Both the position numbers and the translations under genes were made by a program. DNA of 9,164 nucleotides from Acidobacteriota bacterium (GTDB lineage Bacteria > Acidobacteriota > Thermoanaerobaculia > Multivoradales > SZUA-115), in contig QIHU01000301.1 in NCBI GenBank assembly GCA_003231035.1, forward strand, positions 1 through 9,164, written 5' to 3'. Shown here piece after piece: positions 1 to 6,387 of this stretch (its first letter is position 1; each line of letters starts with the position of its first letter). The notes below the pieces were generated by a model, which was given only the letters and a program-made list of their open reading frames with translations, did not search any database and had not been told where the DNA came from.

Positions 1-153
1 CTGCTCGCCGAGTTGTTGCAGGAGGTGCGGGTGCGCAAGCAGGCCCTCGCCTATTTGGATCGCCATGGCTGGGACGTCGGCGAAGATTCCCAAGGCTGGC
101 GCGAGCACCAGCGGCAGCGGATGGCGGCGCAGTACGCCGACGATGAGTGGTAG
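1..153 (+). CDS. MazE-like antitoxin, C-terminal part (5' end outside window)
   Basis: This reading frame is open from the first base and stops with TAG at 151-153, giving the last 50 residues of a protein that begins upstream. The visible part is charged and helical, with an Arg/Lys/Glu-rich start (LLQEVRVRKQALAYLDRHG) and an acidic, tryptophan-containing end (QYADDEW). Such tails in type II antitoxins wrap around and block the toxin. The call rests mainly on context: its stop codon lies inside the start of a MazF-like toxin gene, with an 11-base overlap, which is the usual antitoxin-then-toxin order with translational coupling. The DNA-binding N-terminal domain is not in the window, so I cannot say whether it is of AbrB, RHH or another type. 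Confidence 0.65.
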   Translation: MLAELLQEVRVRKQALAYLDRHGWDVGEDSQGWREHQRQRMAAQYADDEW

Positions 154-475
154 GCCGCTACCGTGGCGCGGCGAAGTCTGGTGGGCGAAGGTCGACAAAC
201 GCCGCCCGGTGGTGGTCGTTCAAACAGACGCGGTCCGCGATCCACGGGTGCACTCGTTCCTCATCGTTCCACTCACCAGCCGGCTCCACCTCGCCGGCTT
301 ACCGGGAAACGTCCGCTTGACTCGGCGGGCGACAGGTCTAGCGAAGCCGTCGGTGGCCAACGTCTACGACGTGCAGAGGGTGCTGCACGGTGATCTGGTC
401 GAATGCACGGGCAGCCTGCCGACGTCGGACCTAGCGGCCCTCGCCGAAGGGCTGAGATTGGCACTCGATCTTTGA
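143..475 (+). CDS. MazF/PemK-family mRNA interferase toxin
   Basis: A 110-residue protein of normal MazF length. It shows the family's SH3-like barrel signature in order: WRGEVWWAKV near residues 8-17, then the KRRPVVVVQ strand near 19-27, then FLIVPLTSRL near 39-48, followed by the PGNVRL and SVANVYDV strands. MazF enzymes cut single-stranded RNA at short sequences; the Arg after the first Trp and the Thr-Ser of the VPLTS strand belong to the known active-site region. I chose the ATG at 143 because it places the conserved WRGEVWW close to the N terminus and overlaps the antitoxin stop by 11 bases. A longer frame back to 65 adds residues with no family resemblance. The antitoxin just upstream would neutralise it, and expression is presumably autoregulated from a promoter left of the window. 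Confidence 0.88.
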   Translation: MSGRPLPWRGEVWWAKVDKRRPVVVVQTDAVRDPRVHSFLIVPLTSRLHLAGLPGNVRLTRRATGLAKPSVANVYDVQRVLHGDLVECTGSLPTSDLAALAEGLRLALDL

Positions 476-523
476 ATCGGCCTGCGCTCTACTCAGCGGT
501 CGCCACTGCTGGTAGATGAATCC

Positions 524-583
524 GGTGCCATTCCGCCCAACGCGACGCTGATCTTCGAAATCGAGTTGCTCGGCGTAGGCTAG
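524..583 (+). pseudogene. 3' remnant of an FKBP-type peptidyl-prolyl isomerase gene
   Basis: Read in frame to the TAG at 581-583, this stretch encodes GAIPPNATLIFEIELLGVG. That is almost the textbook C terminus of FKBP-type prolyl isomerases, where the IPPNATLIF loop and strand lines the active site and the protein ends with a VELL/IELL strand. The match ends abruptly upstream: in frame there are about 16 unrelated codons back to the mazF stop (473-475), and no start or FKBP domain. In a different frame, roughly 478-513 reads RPALYSAVATAG, faintly like the PPELAYG segment that normally precedes this tail, which would imply a frameshift; that resemblance is weak. I read it as the leftover end of a disrupted gene, not an expressed peptide. 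Confidence 0.75.
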
Positions 584-584
584 T

Positions 585-875
585 TCATCCCGCCCCAGGA
601 TCGTCGTCGCCCCCCTTTGGCTGGTCGCCGATCTTGGGTAGGCCGAGCCGCTCGCCGAGTTCTTGCGCCCGCACGGGAAAGGCCCGGGCCGCCACGGCGA
701 GCACGACCAAGATCGACGAGATCGCGAAGATGGCGGCGGAGGGTATCAGGGAGTGGGCGAGGACGGCCATCCAGAAGAGGAGCATGACGATATTGGCCGC
801 CGCCGGGTGGTGGCGCACCACGATCGCGTTGCGCACTAACATCAAGGCGGCGAGGACCAGGATGAGCGTGTTCAT
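585..875 (-). CDS. Small predicted three-helix membrane protein, family not recognised
   Basis: A 96-residue protein of unknown function. Residues 2-20, 26-43 and 46-63 are hydrophobic enough to be membrane helices. They are followed by a short amphipathic Arg/Glu segment and a Gly/Asp-rich, probably disordered tail (PKGGDDDPGAG). The ATG at 873-875 is chosen because it lies four bases after the stop of the upstream propeller gene and has an exact AAGGAGG ribosome-binding site at 887-893 inside that gene's last codons. A longer frame from 962 would overlap the propeller gene by about 80 bases and begin with unlikely sequence. The spacing implies co-translation with the propeller protein. Two histidines (residues 22-23) sit between the first two helices, but I see no catalytic motif. 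Confidence 0.7.
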   Translation of the reverse strand: MNTLILVLAALMLVRNAIVVRHHPAAANIVMLLFWMAVLAHSLIPSAAIFAISSILVVLAVAARAFPVRAQELGERLGLPKIGDQPKGGDDDPGAG

Positions 876-879
876 CGAT

Positions 880-3800
880 TCACTCGCCTCCTTCGGCGCT
901 GGGTGAACTCTCTGCCATCGGCTTGAGAAGAATCGCCGGCACCGCGGCTTCGTGGATGGCATCGTTGAAGGCGCTCAGCTGGGCGCCGAGGAGTTCGGTG
1001 ATCTCTTCTTCGTGCTGATCCCATTCGGCTATCAGGTCGGTATAGCGGTCCCGGGCGCCTTGGGTGACCGGCCCCGTTAGGGTGTCGACGCTGTCCATCA
1101 GCGCGATCAGATGCGCGTTGAAACGGTTGGGGAAGTTGATCACGTCCTGGAAGGTCTTCGACTTGCGCTGGATGATCTTCTCTTCCCACTCGGTGAGTTT
1201 CGTGGTCAGCTCTTCGCCCGCCTCGATCAACTCTTCGCTGCCCTCGCGCTCTTCCAGCCGGCCGAGCAAACCATCGAGCTGGCCGCGCGCCTGCTCGGAG
1301 CGCTCGAGGAGGCGGTACATGCGGTCGACCGTGCCCCAGATTGCCGCCAACAGAGTCTGCCGGTCGGCTTGGGCGACGGGGTCGAACTCGATTCGGGGGT
1401 CGCTCTGGACGGTGAGCTCAACGGTGTTGTGGACTTCTCCCAGGCTGAGGCGAGCTTGGTATTGCCCGATCGGCAGCCGATAGCCCTCCACTTGGCTGAA
1501 GGGGATCTTGCCCTGGATCCGGGCCGGTGCCTCACCGGCGAAGTCCCAGGCGAAGCGATTGTGGCCTTTCTTGGCGGGGAGGAGGGTGTCCTTGTCGTCA
1601 TCGTCCGGGTTCTTGTTGTGCAGCGTGCGCACGACGGCGCCTCCGGCGTCGAGGATTTCCAGCTTGAGGACGGGCTCGGTGGGCGCTGCGTTTTCGTCCT
1701 TGCTCTCGTCCTCACTTCCGTCCTCGCTTCCGTCCTCCGCTTCGGTTGGGGTTTCCTCGCTAGCCTCGTGATGGCCCATTTCCGCATCGTGCTCGTTCTC
1801 CTCCTCGTTCTCCTCCTCGTTGCCGATCGCTTCGGCCAGGAAGTAGTCGAGGATCATGCCGCGCTGTGGATTCTTGCCGGAGAAGCGTTGTGGCCGGTCA
1901 CCGCCGAAGGCGATTTGGTGGGCGGGCAGGGGGTCCAAGAGGCGCACTGGCGCGGCCGCGGCCTCGTCGGTGAGCTGGCGTAGCGGTGTCAGGTTGTCGA
2001 GGATCCAGAAGGCGCGGCCCTGGGTGGCGGCGATCAGGTCGCCCTGACGGATGGTCAGGTCGGTGATCGGAACCACCGGCAGTTTCAACTGGAGCGACTG
2101 CCAGCCCTCACCGCCGTCCAACGAGAGGTAGACCCCGGTTTCGGTACCGGCGAAGAGCAGGCCGGCGCGCACCGGATCCTCGCGCACCACGCGCACAAAG
2201 GCTTCTTCGCCGATTCCCGTCACCCGTTGTTGCCAGCTGGCGCCGTAGTCGTGGGTGATGTAGATGTGCGGGCTGTAGTGGCCCAATTTGTAACCGGTGA
2301 CCGCCAAGTAGGCGGTTGCCGGGTCGTGGGGCGAGACCTCGATCGAGTTGACCATCCACTCACCCATCCCCGGCGGCGTGACCGGGGTCCAGCTCTCGCC
2401 GCCATCGCGAGTCAGGTGGACCAGGCCGTCGTCACTACCGGCCCAGATCGTCCCCGTTTCGTGCGGCGAGACGGTGAGTGCCATGATCGTGTTGTAGATC
2501 TCGCCGCCAGCCGCCTCGTTGGTGATCGGTGCGCCACCGGCTCCCTGGAGTTCTTCCTGGTCGCGGGTGAGGTCTGGGCTGATCTCACTCCAGCTTTGAC
2601 CTCGGTCGGTGGTCTTGAGCACTACGTTGGCGGCGTGGAAAAGGATGCTGGGATCGTGTGGAGAGGCGACGATCGGCGCGTTCCAGTTGAAGCGATAGCG
2701 TCGCTCGCTGGGATCGGTACCGAGACCGAGGTGCTGGTAGGCCATGATGCCGCGCTGCGCGCGGGTCTTGGCATCCCACTCGCTGATGTAGCCCTGGTAG
2801 CAGCCGGCGTAGACGAAGCGAGGATGGTCCGGGTCAAAGGCGATGTGGGCACTCTCGCAACCGCCCACCGAGTGCCAGTCCTGACGACCGATACCGCCGC
2901 TGAAGGTGCGGCTGGCGATGGAGACGGTCGAGTTGTCCTGCTGGCCGCCGTAGACTCGGTAGGGGAACTGGTTGTCGGTGATCACCCGGTAGAACTGGGC
3001 CGTCGGCTGGCTAGCCTGGTCGCTCCAGGTGGCCCCACCGTTGAAAGAGACATTGGCGCCGCCGTCGTTGCCGTTGATCATCCGCTCGCCGTCCTGGGGA
3101 TGGATCCACAGCGCGTGGTTGTCGCCGTGCGGGGTGGGTACCCGCTCGAAGTTCTTGCCACCGTCGATCGAACGCAGCATCGGCGCGTTGAGCACGTAGA
3201 CCGTCTCGGCGTCGGTCGGGTCGGCGATGACGTGGGTGTAGTACCAGGCGCGGGCGCGCAGCAGGCGGTCGGAATTGACCCGCGTCCAGCTGTCGCCGCC
3301 GTCATCGGAACGGAAGAGGCCGCCTTCCTCCGCCTCGATCATCGCCCAGATCCGCCGCGGCCGAGCCGGCGAGACGGCGACGCCGATCTTGCCCATCTCG
3401 TCGGGCAACCCCTTGCTCAGCTCGTCCCAACTGTCGCCGCCGTCTTGGCTGCGCCAAATGCCGCTACCCGGACCGCCGCTACGCACCTGCCAAGGTTGGC
3501 GCTGGTGGTCCCAGAAAGCGGCGAAGAGGATGCGCGGGTTGGTCGGGTCGAGCGTCAGGTCGCTGGCCCCGGCCGCTTCGCTGACGAAGAGCACTTGCTC
3601 CCAGCTGGCACCGCCGTCGGTGGTGCGGTAGATGCCGCGTTCGGGAGTGGGCTTCCAAGGGCTACCCTGCGCCGCTACCCAGGCCGTCTCGGGATCGCTC
3701 GGATGGATGCGCAGGGCGGAGATCTGCCGGGTGCGCTCTAGCCCAAGGTGGGTCCAGCTCTTGCCGGCGTCGGTCGAGCGGTAGACACCGTCACCGTGCG

Positions 3801-4206
3801 AGGTGGCCACGCCGCGCACCGGCGCTTCGCCCATGCCGACGTAGAGCACGTTGGGGTCGGAGGGGGCCACCGCCACCGCACCCGCACCGACGGAGCCGGT
3901 GTTGAAGTGGCCGTCGGAGATGTTCCGCCATCTGTTCCCGGCATCCTCGCTCTTCCACACCCCGCCGCCGGTGGCTCCGGCGTAAAAGATTGTCGGCTGG
4001 CTGGCGACACCGGTCACCGTGGTGACCCGGCCGCCACGGTAGGGGCCAATGTTGCGCCAGGAGAGCCCTTGGAACAGAGAAGAATCGAAACGAGGTTCCG
4101 CTTCTTCCGCGGCCTGCTTCGCCTCGGCTGGCGGGACCTGGAGGAGCATGAGGGCGAGGGCGGCGACAAAGAAGAGGCGAAAGGGGGCCGAGCGGGGAGA
4201 GATCAC
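880..4206 (-). CDS. Secreted Asp-box (BNR/VPS10-like) beta-propeller protein
   Basis: A 1108-residue exported protein of the family often annotated as BNR-repeat glycosyl hydrolase or VPS10-like; the true activity of these proteins is generally unknown. The start is GTG at 4204-4206, seven bases after an AAGGAGA site. It gives a clean signal peptide: basic SPRSAPFR, hydrophobic core near 11-22, likely cleavage after AEA at residue 29. Residues about 45-740 carry roughly eleven Asp-boxes (S/T-x-D-x-G-x-x-W), for example at 86, 134, 195, 243, 300, 346, 533, 599, 651 and 695, with a degenerate one at 387. The propeller ends with RAFWILDNLTPL near 731-742. Residues 796-840 form a very acidic linker. 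About 845-955 resembles a FlgD-like Ig domain (QYQARLSLG strand), and the rest is helical and charged. No sialidase-type catalytic set is obvious, so a binding or scaffold role is as likely as an enzyme. A membrane protein gene follows four bases downstream. Confidence 0.9.
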   Translation of the reverse strand: MISPRSAPFRLFFVAALALMLLQVPPAEAKQAAEEAEPRFDSSLFQGLSWRNIGPYRGGRVTTVTGVASQPTIFYAGATGGGVWKSEDAGNRWRNISDGHFNTGSVGAGAVAVAPSDPNVLYVGMGEAPVRGVATSHGDGVYRSTDAGKSWTHLGLERTRQISALRIHPSDPETAWVAAQGSPWKPTPERGIYRTTDGGASWEQVLFVSEAAGASDLTLDPTNPRILFAAFWDHQRQPWQVRSGGPGSGIWRSQDGGDSWDELSKGLPDEMGKIGVAVSPARPRRIWAMIEAEEGGLFRSDDGGDSWTRVNSDRLLRARAWYYTHVIADPTDAETVYVLNAPMLRSIDGGKNFERVPTPHGDNHALWIHPQDGERMINGNDGGANVSFNGGATWSDQASQPTAQFYRVITDNQFPYRVYGGQQDNSTVSIASRTFSGGIGRQDWHSVGGCESAHIAFDPDHPRFVYAGCYQGYISEWDAKTRAQRGIMAYQHLGLGTDPSERRYRFNWNAPIVASPHDPSILFHAANVVLKTTDRGQSWSEISPDLTRDQEELQGAGGAPITNEAAGGEIYNTIMALTVSPHETGTIWAGSDDGLVHLTRDGGESWTPVTPPGMGEWMVNSIEVSPHDPATAYLAVTGYKLGHYSPHIYITHDYGASWQQRVTGIGEEAFVRVVREDPVRAGLLFAGTETGVYLSLDGGEGWQSLQLKLPVVPITDLTIRQGDLIAATQGRAFWILDNLTPLRQLTDEAAAAPVRLLDPLPAHQIAFGGDRPQRFSGKNPQRGMILDYFLAEAIGNEEENEEENEHDAEMGHHEASEETPTEAEDGSEDGSEDESKDENAAPTEPVLKLEILDAGGAVVRTLHNKNPDDDDKDTLLPAKKGHNRFAWDFAGEAPARIQGKIPFSQVEGYRLPIGQYQARLSLGEVHNTVELTVQSDPRIEFDPVAQADRQTLLAAIWGTVDRMYRLLERSEQARGQLDGLLGRLEEREGSEELIEAGEELTTKLTEWEEKIIQRKSKTFQDVINFPNRFNAHLIALMDSVDTLTGPVTQGARDRYTDLIAEWDQHEEEITELLGAQLSAFNDAIHEAAVPAILLKPMAESSPSAEGGE
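887..893 (-). promoter_or_regulatory. Ribosome-binding site of the small membrane protein gene
   Basis: AAGGAGG on the minus strand, 11 bases before the ATG at 875. It lies within the final codons of the propeller gene. It fixes the start of the 96-residue protein and argues that this small gene is really translated. Confidence 0.75.
1715..1738 (-). repeat. 12-bp tandem repeat (two units) in the acidic linker of the propeller gene
   Basis: The plus-strand unit CTTCCGTCCTCG occurs twice back to back, the second copy differing in its last base. On the coding strand it gives repeated Glu-Asp-Gly-Ser codons in the acidic linker. The unit is a multiple of three, so copy-number change by slippage would keep the frame. 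Confidence 0.7.
1792..1821 (-). repeat. 12-bp tandem repeat (2.5 units) encoding Asn-Glu-Glu-Glu
   Basis: The plus-strand unit CTCGTTCTCCTC is present twice exactly, followed by a half unit CTCGTT. It encodes NEEE, NEEE, NE at the start of the acidic linker, residues 796-805. Exact codon repetition suggests recent expansion by replication slippage. Confidence 0.8.
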
Positions 4207-4213
4207 GGGGCGG

Positions 4214-4220
4214 TCTCCTT
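4214..4220 (-). promoter_or_regulatory. Ribosome-binding site that sets the GTG start of the propeller gene
   Basis: AAGGAGA on the minus strand, seven bases before the GTG at 4206. It supports the shorter protein, which begins directly with a signal peptide. The frame stays open to an ATG at 4296, but that version would place 30 charged residues before the signal sequence. Confidence 0.75.
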
Positions 4221-4329
4221 CCAATTTTTGGACCGGTTTAGTGAGCGATTCACAGATCCTATCCTGGTCTAGAATTCGGACTGGCCTGGGCACCATTTTG
4301 AACGCGTTACTCGGGGTCGAACTCTTCTC

Positions 4330-4358
4330 TTCGAAAAACCCGAGAATCCGCCTATACT
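4330..4358 (+). promoter_or_regulatory. Candidate promoter of the DUF3187 gene, probably giving a leaderless mRNA
   Basis: TATACT at 4353-4358 matches the -10 consensus in five of six bases. TTCGAA at 4330-4335, 17 bases upstream, is a poor -35. A transcript from this -10 would begin at about 4364-4366, directly at the GTG 4367 / ATG 4370 start. No purine-rich ribosome-binding site precedes the start, which fits leaderless translation. Confidence 0.5.
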
Positions 4359-4366
4359 GAATCCTC

Positions 4367-5479
4367 GTGATGAATCTCCCTTACTTCACCCGGCTGAGGT
4401 TGTGGGTGGCACCTCGAGGGTGGCGAGCTGTAGCGCTAATTCTGGGCTCCTTGGTAGGAGTGAGAACAACTCCTGCAAGCGGTGCGGACGCAACCACAGC
4501 GGTGACGACGGTCGCTACGCAGCTGGAGAGTCAGGTGGCCGAAACCTACCTCTCGCAGGTGGGCTTGGGACCGCTTCATCTGGCTTCACAATCTCCCTTT
4601 CAGTCACTGCGTCTAGGTCTTGTCCAGCAGGCTCCTTCCGCCCTGGAGCGCCACCAGATCGAGGTACGGGTCACTGGGAGTTGGGTCAATCAGTGGAGCA
4701 ATGGTCTGGAGAGGGGGACCTTTTTTCTGGACTACGAGACCTTGGCGATGACCTTTGGCTTGACCTTTGGCTTGACCGATCGGTTGCAGCTGGCGGTGGA
4801 ACTGGAAGAGCGCAGTAGGTTTAGTGGCTCGATGGACAGCCTCATTGTCGGTTTCCACGACGCATTCGGGCTCAAACAGGACGGGCGCGACGGCCTCCCC
4901 AATGATAGCTTTCGAATTCGTTTGGCACCGGACGGGGGAGAGCCGATTGTCGATCTTGGGCCGGAAGCCAGCGGTTCCTTCAACCGTACGATCGCGCTAA
5001 CCCTGCAACAGACCCTGACCTGCGGGTGTGGGAGGCTGCCGCTGATCTCCTACGCCGTGACCGGCCGCTGGGGGGCGGGAGGCGAGGATTTCGAGACTCG
5101 CGGTGCCGTGGACCTAGGTCTCTCGGTCGCTGCCGCTCGCCGCTGGGGTCGGTGGCACGGCTACTTCACCATGGGATTCTCTCGCTCCACGCGGGAGCGC
5201 CTCCTCGGTATCGACGTGCGTCGGTCACAGCAGTCCATGTTGGGTGCCCTCGAGTGGCATCGCTGGCCGAGAGCCTCTCTCGTGTTGCAGTGGCTGCGTA
5301 GCCAGGGCTCGGCCAGGGACTTCGGCCCTTTCTCAAAGAGCAGCAACGAAGTGAGCCTAGGTTGGAAGAAGGAGCTGGTCCGCGACGGGGTGCTCGAGAT
5401 CGGCATCATCGAGAACCTCGTCACCTTTGAGAACAGCCCGGATTTTGGCTTTCATCTAGGCTACGCACACAGGTTCTAG
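4367..5479 (+). CDS. DUF3187-like outer-membrane beta-barrel protein
   Basis: A protein of about 370 residues, starting at GTG 4367 or, one codon in, at ATG 4370. It has a long basic N terminus, a hydrophobic stretch (VALILGSLVGV) and a likely signal-peptidase site after ASG near residue 39. The mature part follows the DUF3187 pattern as I know it: an N-terminal PLHLASQSPFQ segment, alternating strands such as FLDYETLAMTFGLTFGL and DRLQLAVELEE, the conserved MDSLIVGFHDAFGLKQDGRD loop, and a C-terminal strand ending HLGYAHRF. The final phenylalanine is the usual signal for outer-membrane barrel assembly. Two cysteines sit close together in TCGCG near 221-225. Function is unknown; a porin-like or structural role is a guess. 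It has its own promoter, diverges from the propeller gene and converges on the DUF3667-like gene seven bases away. Confidence 0.8.
   Translation: MMNLPYFTRLRLWVAPRGWRAVALILGSLVGVRTTPASGADATTAVTTVATQLESQVAETYLSQVGLGPLHLASQSPFQSLRLGLVQQAPSALERHQIEVRVTGSWVNQWSNGLERGTFFLDYETLAMTFGLTFGLTDRLQLAVELEERSRFSGSMDSLIVGFHDAFGLKQDGRDGLPNDSFRIRLAPDGGEPIVDLGPEASGSFNRTIALTLQQTLTCGCGRLPLISYAVTGRWGAGGEDFETRGAVDLGLSVAAARRWGRWHGYFTMGFSRSTRERLLGIDVRRSQQSMLGALEWHRWPRASLVLQWLRSQGSARDFGPFSKSSNEVSLGWKKELVRDGVLEIGIIENLVTFENSPDFGFHLGYAHRF
4749..4777 (+). repeat. 12-bp perfect tandem duplication inside the DUF3187 gene
   Basis: TGACCTTTGGCT is repeated exactly, followed by TGACC. It encodes TFGL twice in a row within a predicted barrel strand (residues about 129-136). 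The exact identity at DNA level, including third codon positions, points to a recent in-frame duplication of four residues. A two-fold strand pattern selected at protein level is the alternative. Confidence 0.8.
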
Positions 5480-5501
5480 CCCTTTCTTACGGGGAGAACC
5501 T
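5471..5501. terminator. Inverted repeat spanning two convergent gene ends, possible bidirectional terminator
   Basis: AGGTTCT at 5471-5477 is the exact inverse of AGAACCT at 5495-5501. Inside them CCC (5480-5482) can pair with GGG (5491-5494), leaving a loop of about eight bases. The stops of both convergent genes lie within the repeat. Neither side has a T-run, so classical intrinsic termination is doubtful; the stem may instead slow polymerase or protect the 3' ends of both mRNAs. Confidence 0.45.
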
Positions 5502-6281
5502 CAGCACGTAGAAGAGCATGCTAGCCGCCATGATGGAAGAGAAGGTGAAGTAGGCGATGGCGAAGGCGAAGACGGCTTTGGCCGCGGCCCACCACCGCCC
5601 ATCGAAGAACTGCCAAGCGGCGGTGGCGATCACCAGAGCAAGGATCAGAATGGTGAGGGTCGCCTCCAGCTTCAGGCTGCCCGACAGTGCAAAGACCAAA
5701 GAGGTGGGAAGGCTGAGGAAATAGGCCGTACCGAAGGCGAAGAGCGCGAAGACCAAGGCCTCGGCGAAGGCGATGGCTCCGCCACGGAAGAAGAGGCGCA
5801 GCAAGGCGGCGAAGGGTAGGCAGAGGATGACCAAGTGAACCGATGCTTGTCGACTAAACCGGACCTGGAGGTCGATGAAAGTATCGATCTGTTCCGGGGA
5901 AAGAAACCGAGTCAGACCCCCTCCGGACGCCTCCCTGATTTGGCTGGCTAGAACTTCGTCATTGCGGACCAGCGAGCTGACCAAGAGTGCCACCGCCACC
6001 CCGATCATCAGGTAAGAGAAGGGGTTGGCGTAGCGCCGTCGTTGGCCTTCGAGGTAGCGGCGGATGACCTTGCCGGGAGCCCACAAGGAGTCGCGTAGGG
6101 TGCGCGGCACGCCGCGCTCGAAGTTGAACACCGGCGCGACGACCTCGTTCCACAATGTCCCAAGGCTCAGTCGTCCTTCTACAAAACGCTGCCCACAATC
6201 GTGGCAATAGTGGCCCTGGCGGTCAGCACCGCAGTTGGCGCAAACCTCCGTCGCGAGTTCCGCGGTGAGCCTCTCGCTCAT
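5487..6281 (-). CDS. DUF3667-like zinc-ribbon membrane protein
   Basis: A 264-residue inner-membrane protein. An N-terminal zinc ribbon has two Cys-x2-Cys knuckles, CANC (Cys14, Cys17) and CHDC (Cys26, Cys29). Next comes the LSLGTLWNEVVAPVFNFERG...LRDSLWAPGKVIRRYLEGQRRRYANPFSYL block, whose order (GKVIRRYLEG then RRYANPFSYL) is characteristic of DUF3667 proteins. About five membrane helices follow, near 88-105, 147-165, 170-192, 206-224 and 232-260. The four cysteines probably bind zinc on the cytoplasmic side. The role of the family is unknown. The ATG at 6279-6281 is preceded by an AGGGGG ribosome-binding site. The gene lies downstream of the RelE-type toxin on the same strand with a gap of about 105 bases, so it probably has its own promoter, with possible read-through. 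Confidence 0.8.
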   Translation of the reverse strand: MSERLTAELATEVCANCGADRQGHYCHDCGQRFVEGRLSLGTLWNEVVAPVFNFERGVPRTLRDSLWAPGKVIRRYLEGQRRRYANPFSYLMIGVAVALLVSSLVRNDEVLASQIREASGGGLTRFLSPEQIDTFIDLQVRFSRQASVHLVILCLPFAALLRLFFRGGAIAFAEALVFALFAFGTAYFLSLPTSLVFALSGSLKLEATLTILILALVIATAAWQFFDGRWWAAAKAVFAFAIAYFTFSSIMAASMLFYVLRFSP

Positions 6282-6306
6282 TCTTGCCCCCTTTGACCCG
6301 ATCTCA

Positions 6307-6334
6307 GTCCTACGCTTTCTGCGCAGAGTATCAA
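6307..6334 (-). promoter_or_regulatory. Candidate promoter of the DUF3667-like gene
   Basis: On the minus strand TTGATA (6329-6334, five of six matches to the -35 consensus) is followed after 16 bases by TAGGAC (6307-6312, three of six matches to -10). The predicted transcript would carry a short leader holding the AGGGGG ribosome-binding site. A 10-bp palindrome, TCTGCGCAGA (6318-6327), fills most of the spacer and could be a repressor site. The evidence is only sequence resemblance. Confidence 0.3.
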
Positions 6335-6387
6335 GTCGAGAAGGAGTGCGCTATCTACCGAAGTTTCTGACAAGGGTAAGCGGCGCC

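Larger units (their letters stand above)
4207..4366. promoter_or_regulatory. Divergent intergenic region between the propeller and DUF3187 genes
   Basis: About 160 bases separate the starts of two genes that point away from each other, so both promoters should lie here. The rightward one is visible (see 4330-4358). For the leftward gene I see the ribosome-binding site and a weak TAGGAT hexamer (4256-4261 on the minus strand), but no convincing -35 at a normal distance. That promoter is therefore not called. I see no strong inverted repeat for a regulator. Confidence 0.5.

Noticed and set aside
65..142. Start of mazF at ATG 65
   Set aside because: The added 26 residues lie within the antitoxin frame and resemble nothing in MazF proteins, which begin shortly before the WRGEVWW motif.
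1111..1983. Open plus-strand frame of 290 codons opposite the propeller gene
   Set aside because: Antisense shadow. Its hydrophobic Leu/Val run is just the complement of the Glu-rich linker codons, not a real membrane segment.
2227..3741. Open plus-strand frame of 504 codons opposite the propeller gene
   Set aside because: It lies wholly antisense to the Asp-box gene. Its Val/Gly/Asp-rich translation shows no domain, and long antisense frames are common in GC-rich genes.
2100..4000. Recurrent similar short sequences that might look like a repeat array
   Set aside because: They are the codons of the Asp-box motif (Ser-x-Asp-Gly-Gly-x-Ser-Trp), irregularly spaced and in frame, so they reflect protein repeats rather than a CRISPR or DNA-level array.
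4207..4296. Extension of the propeller protein to an ATG at 4296
   Set aside because: It would put about 30 charged residues before the signal peptide; the GTG at 4206 has a strong ribosome-binding site at proper spacing.
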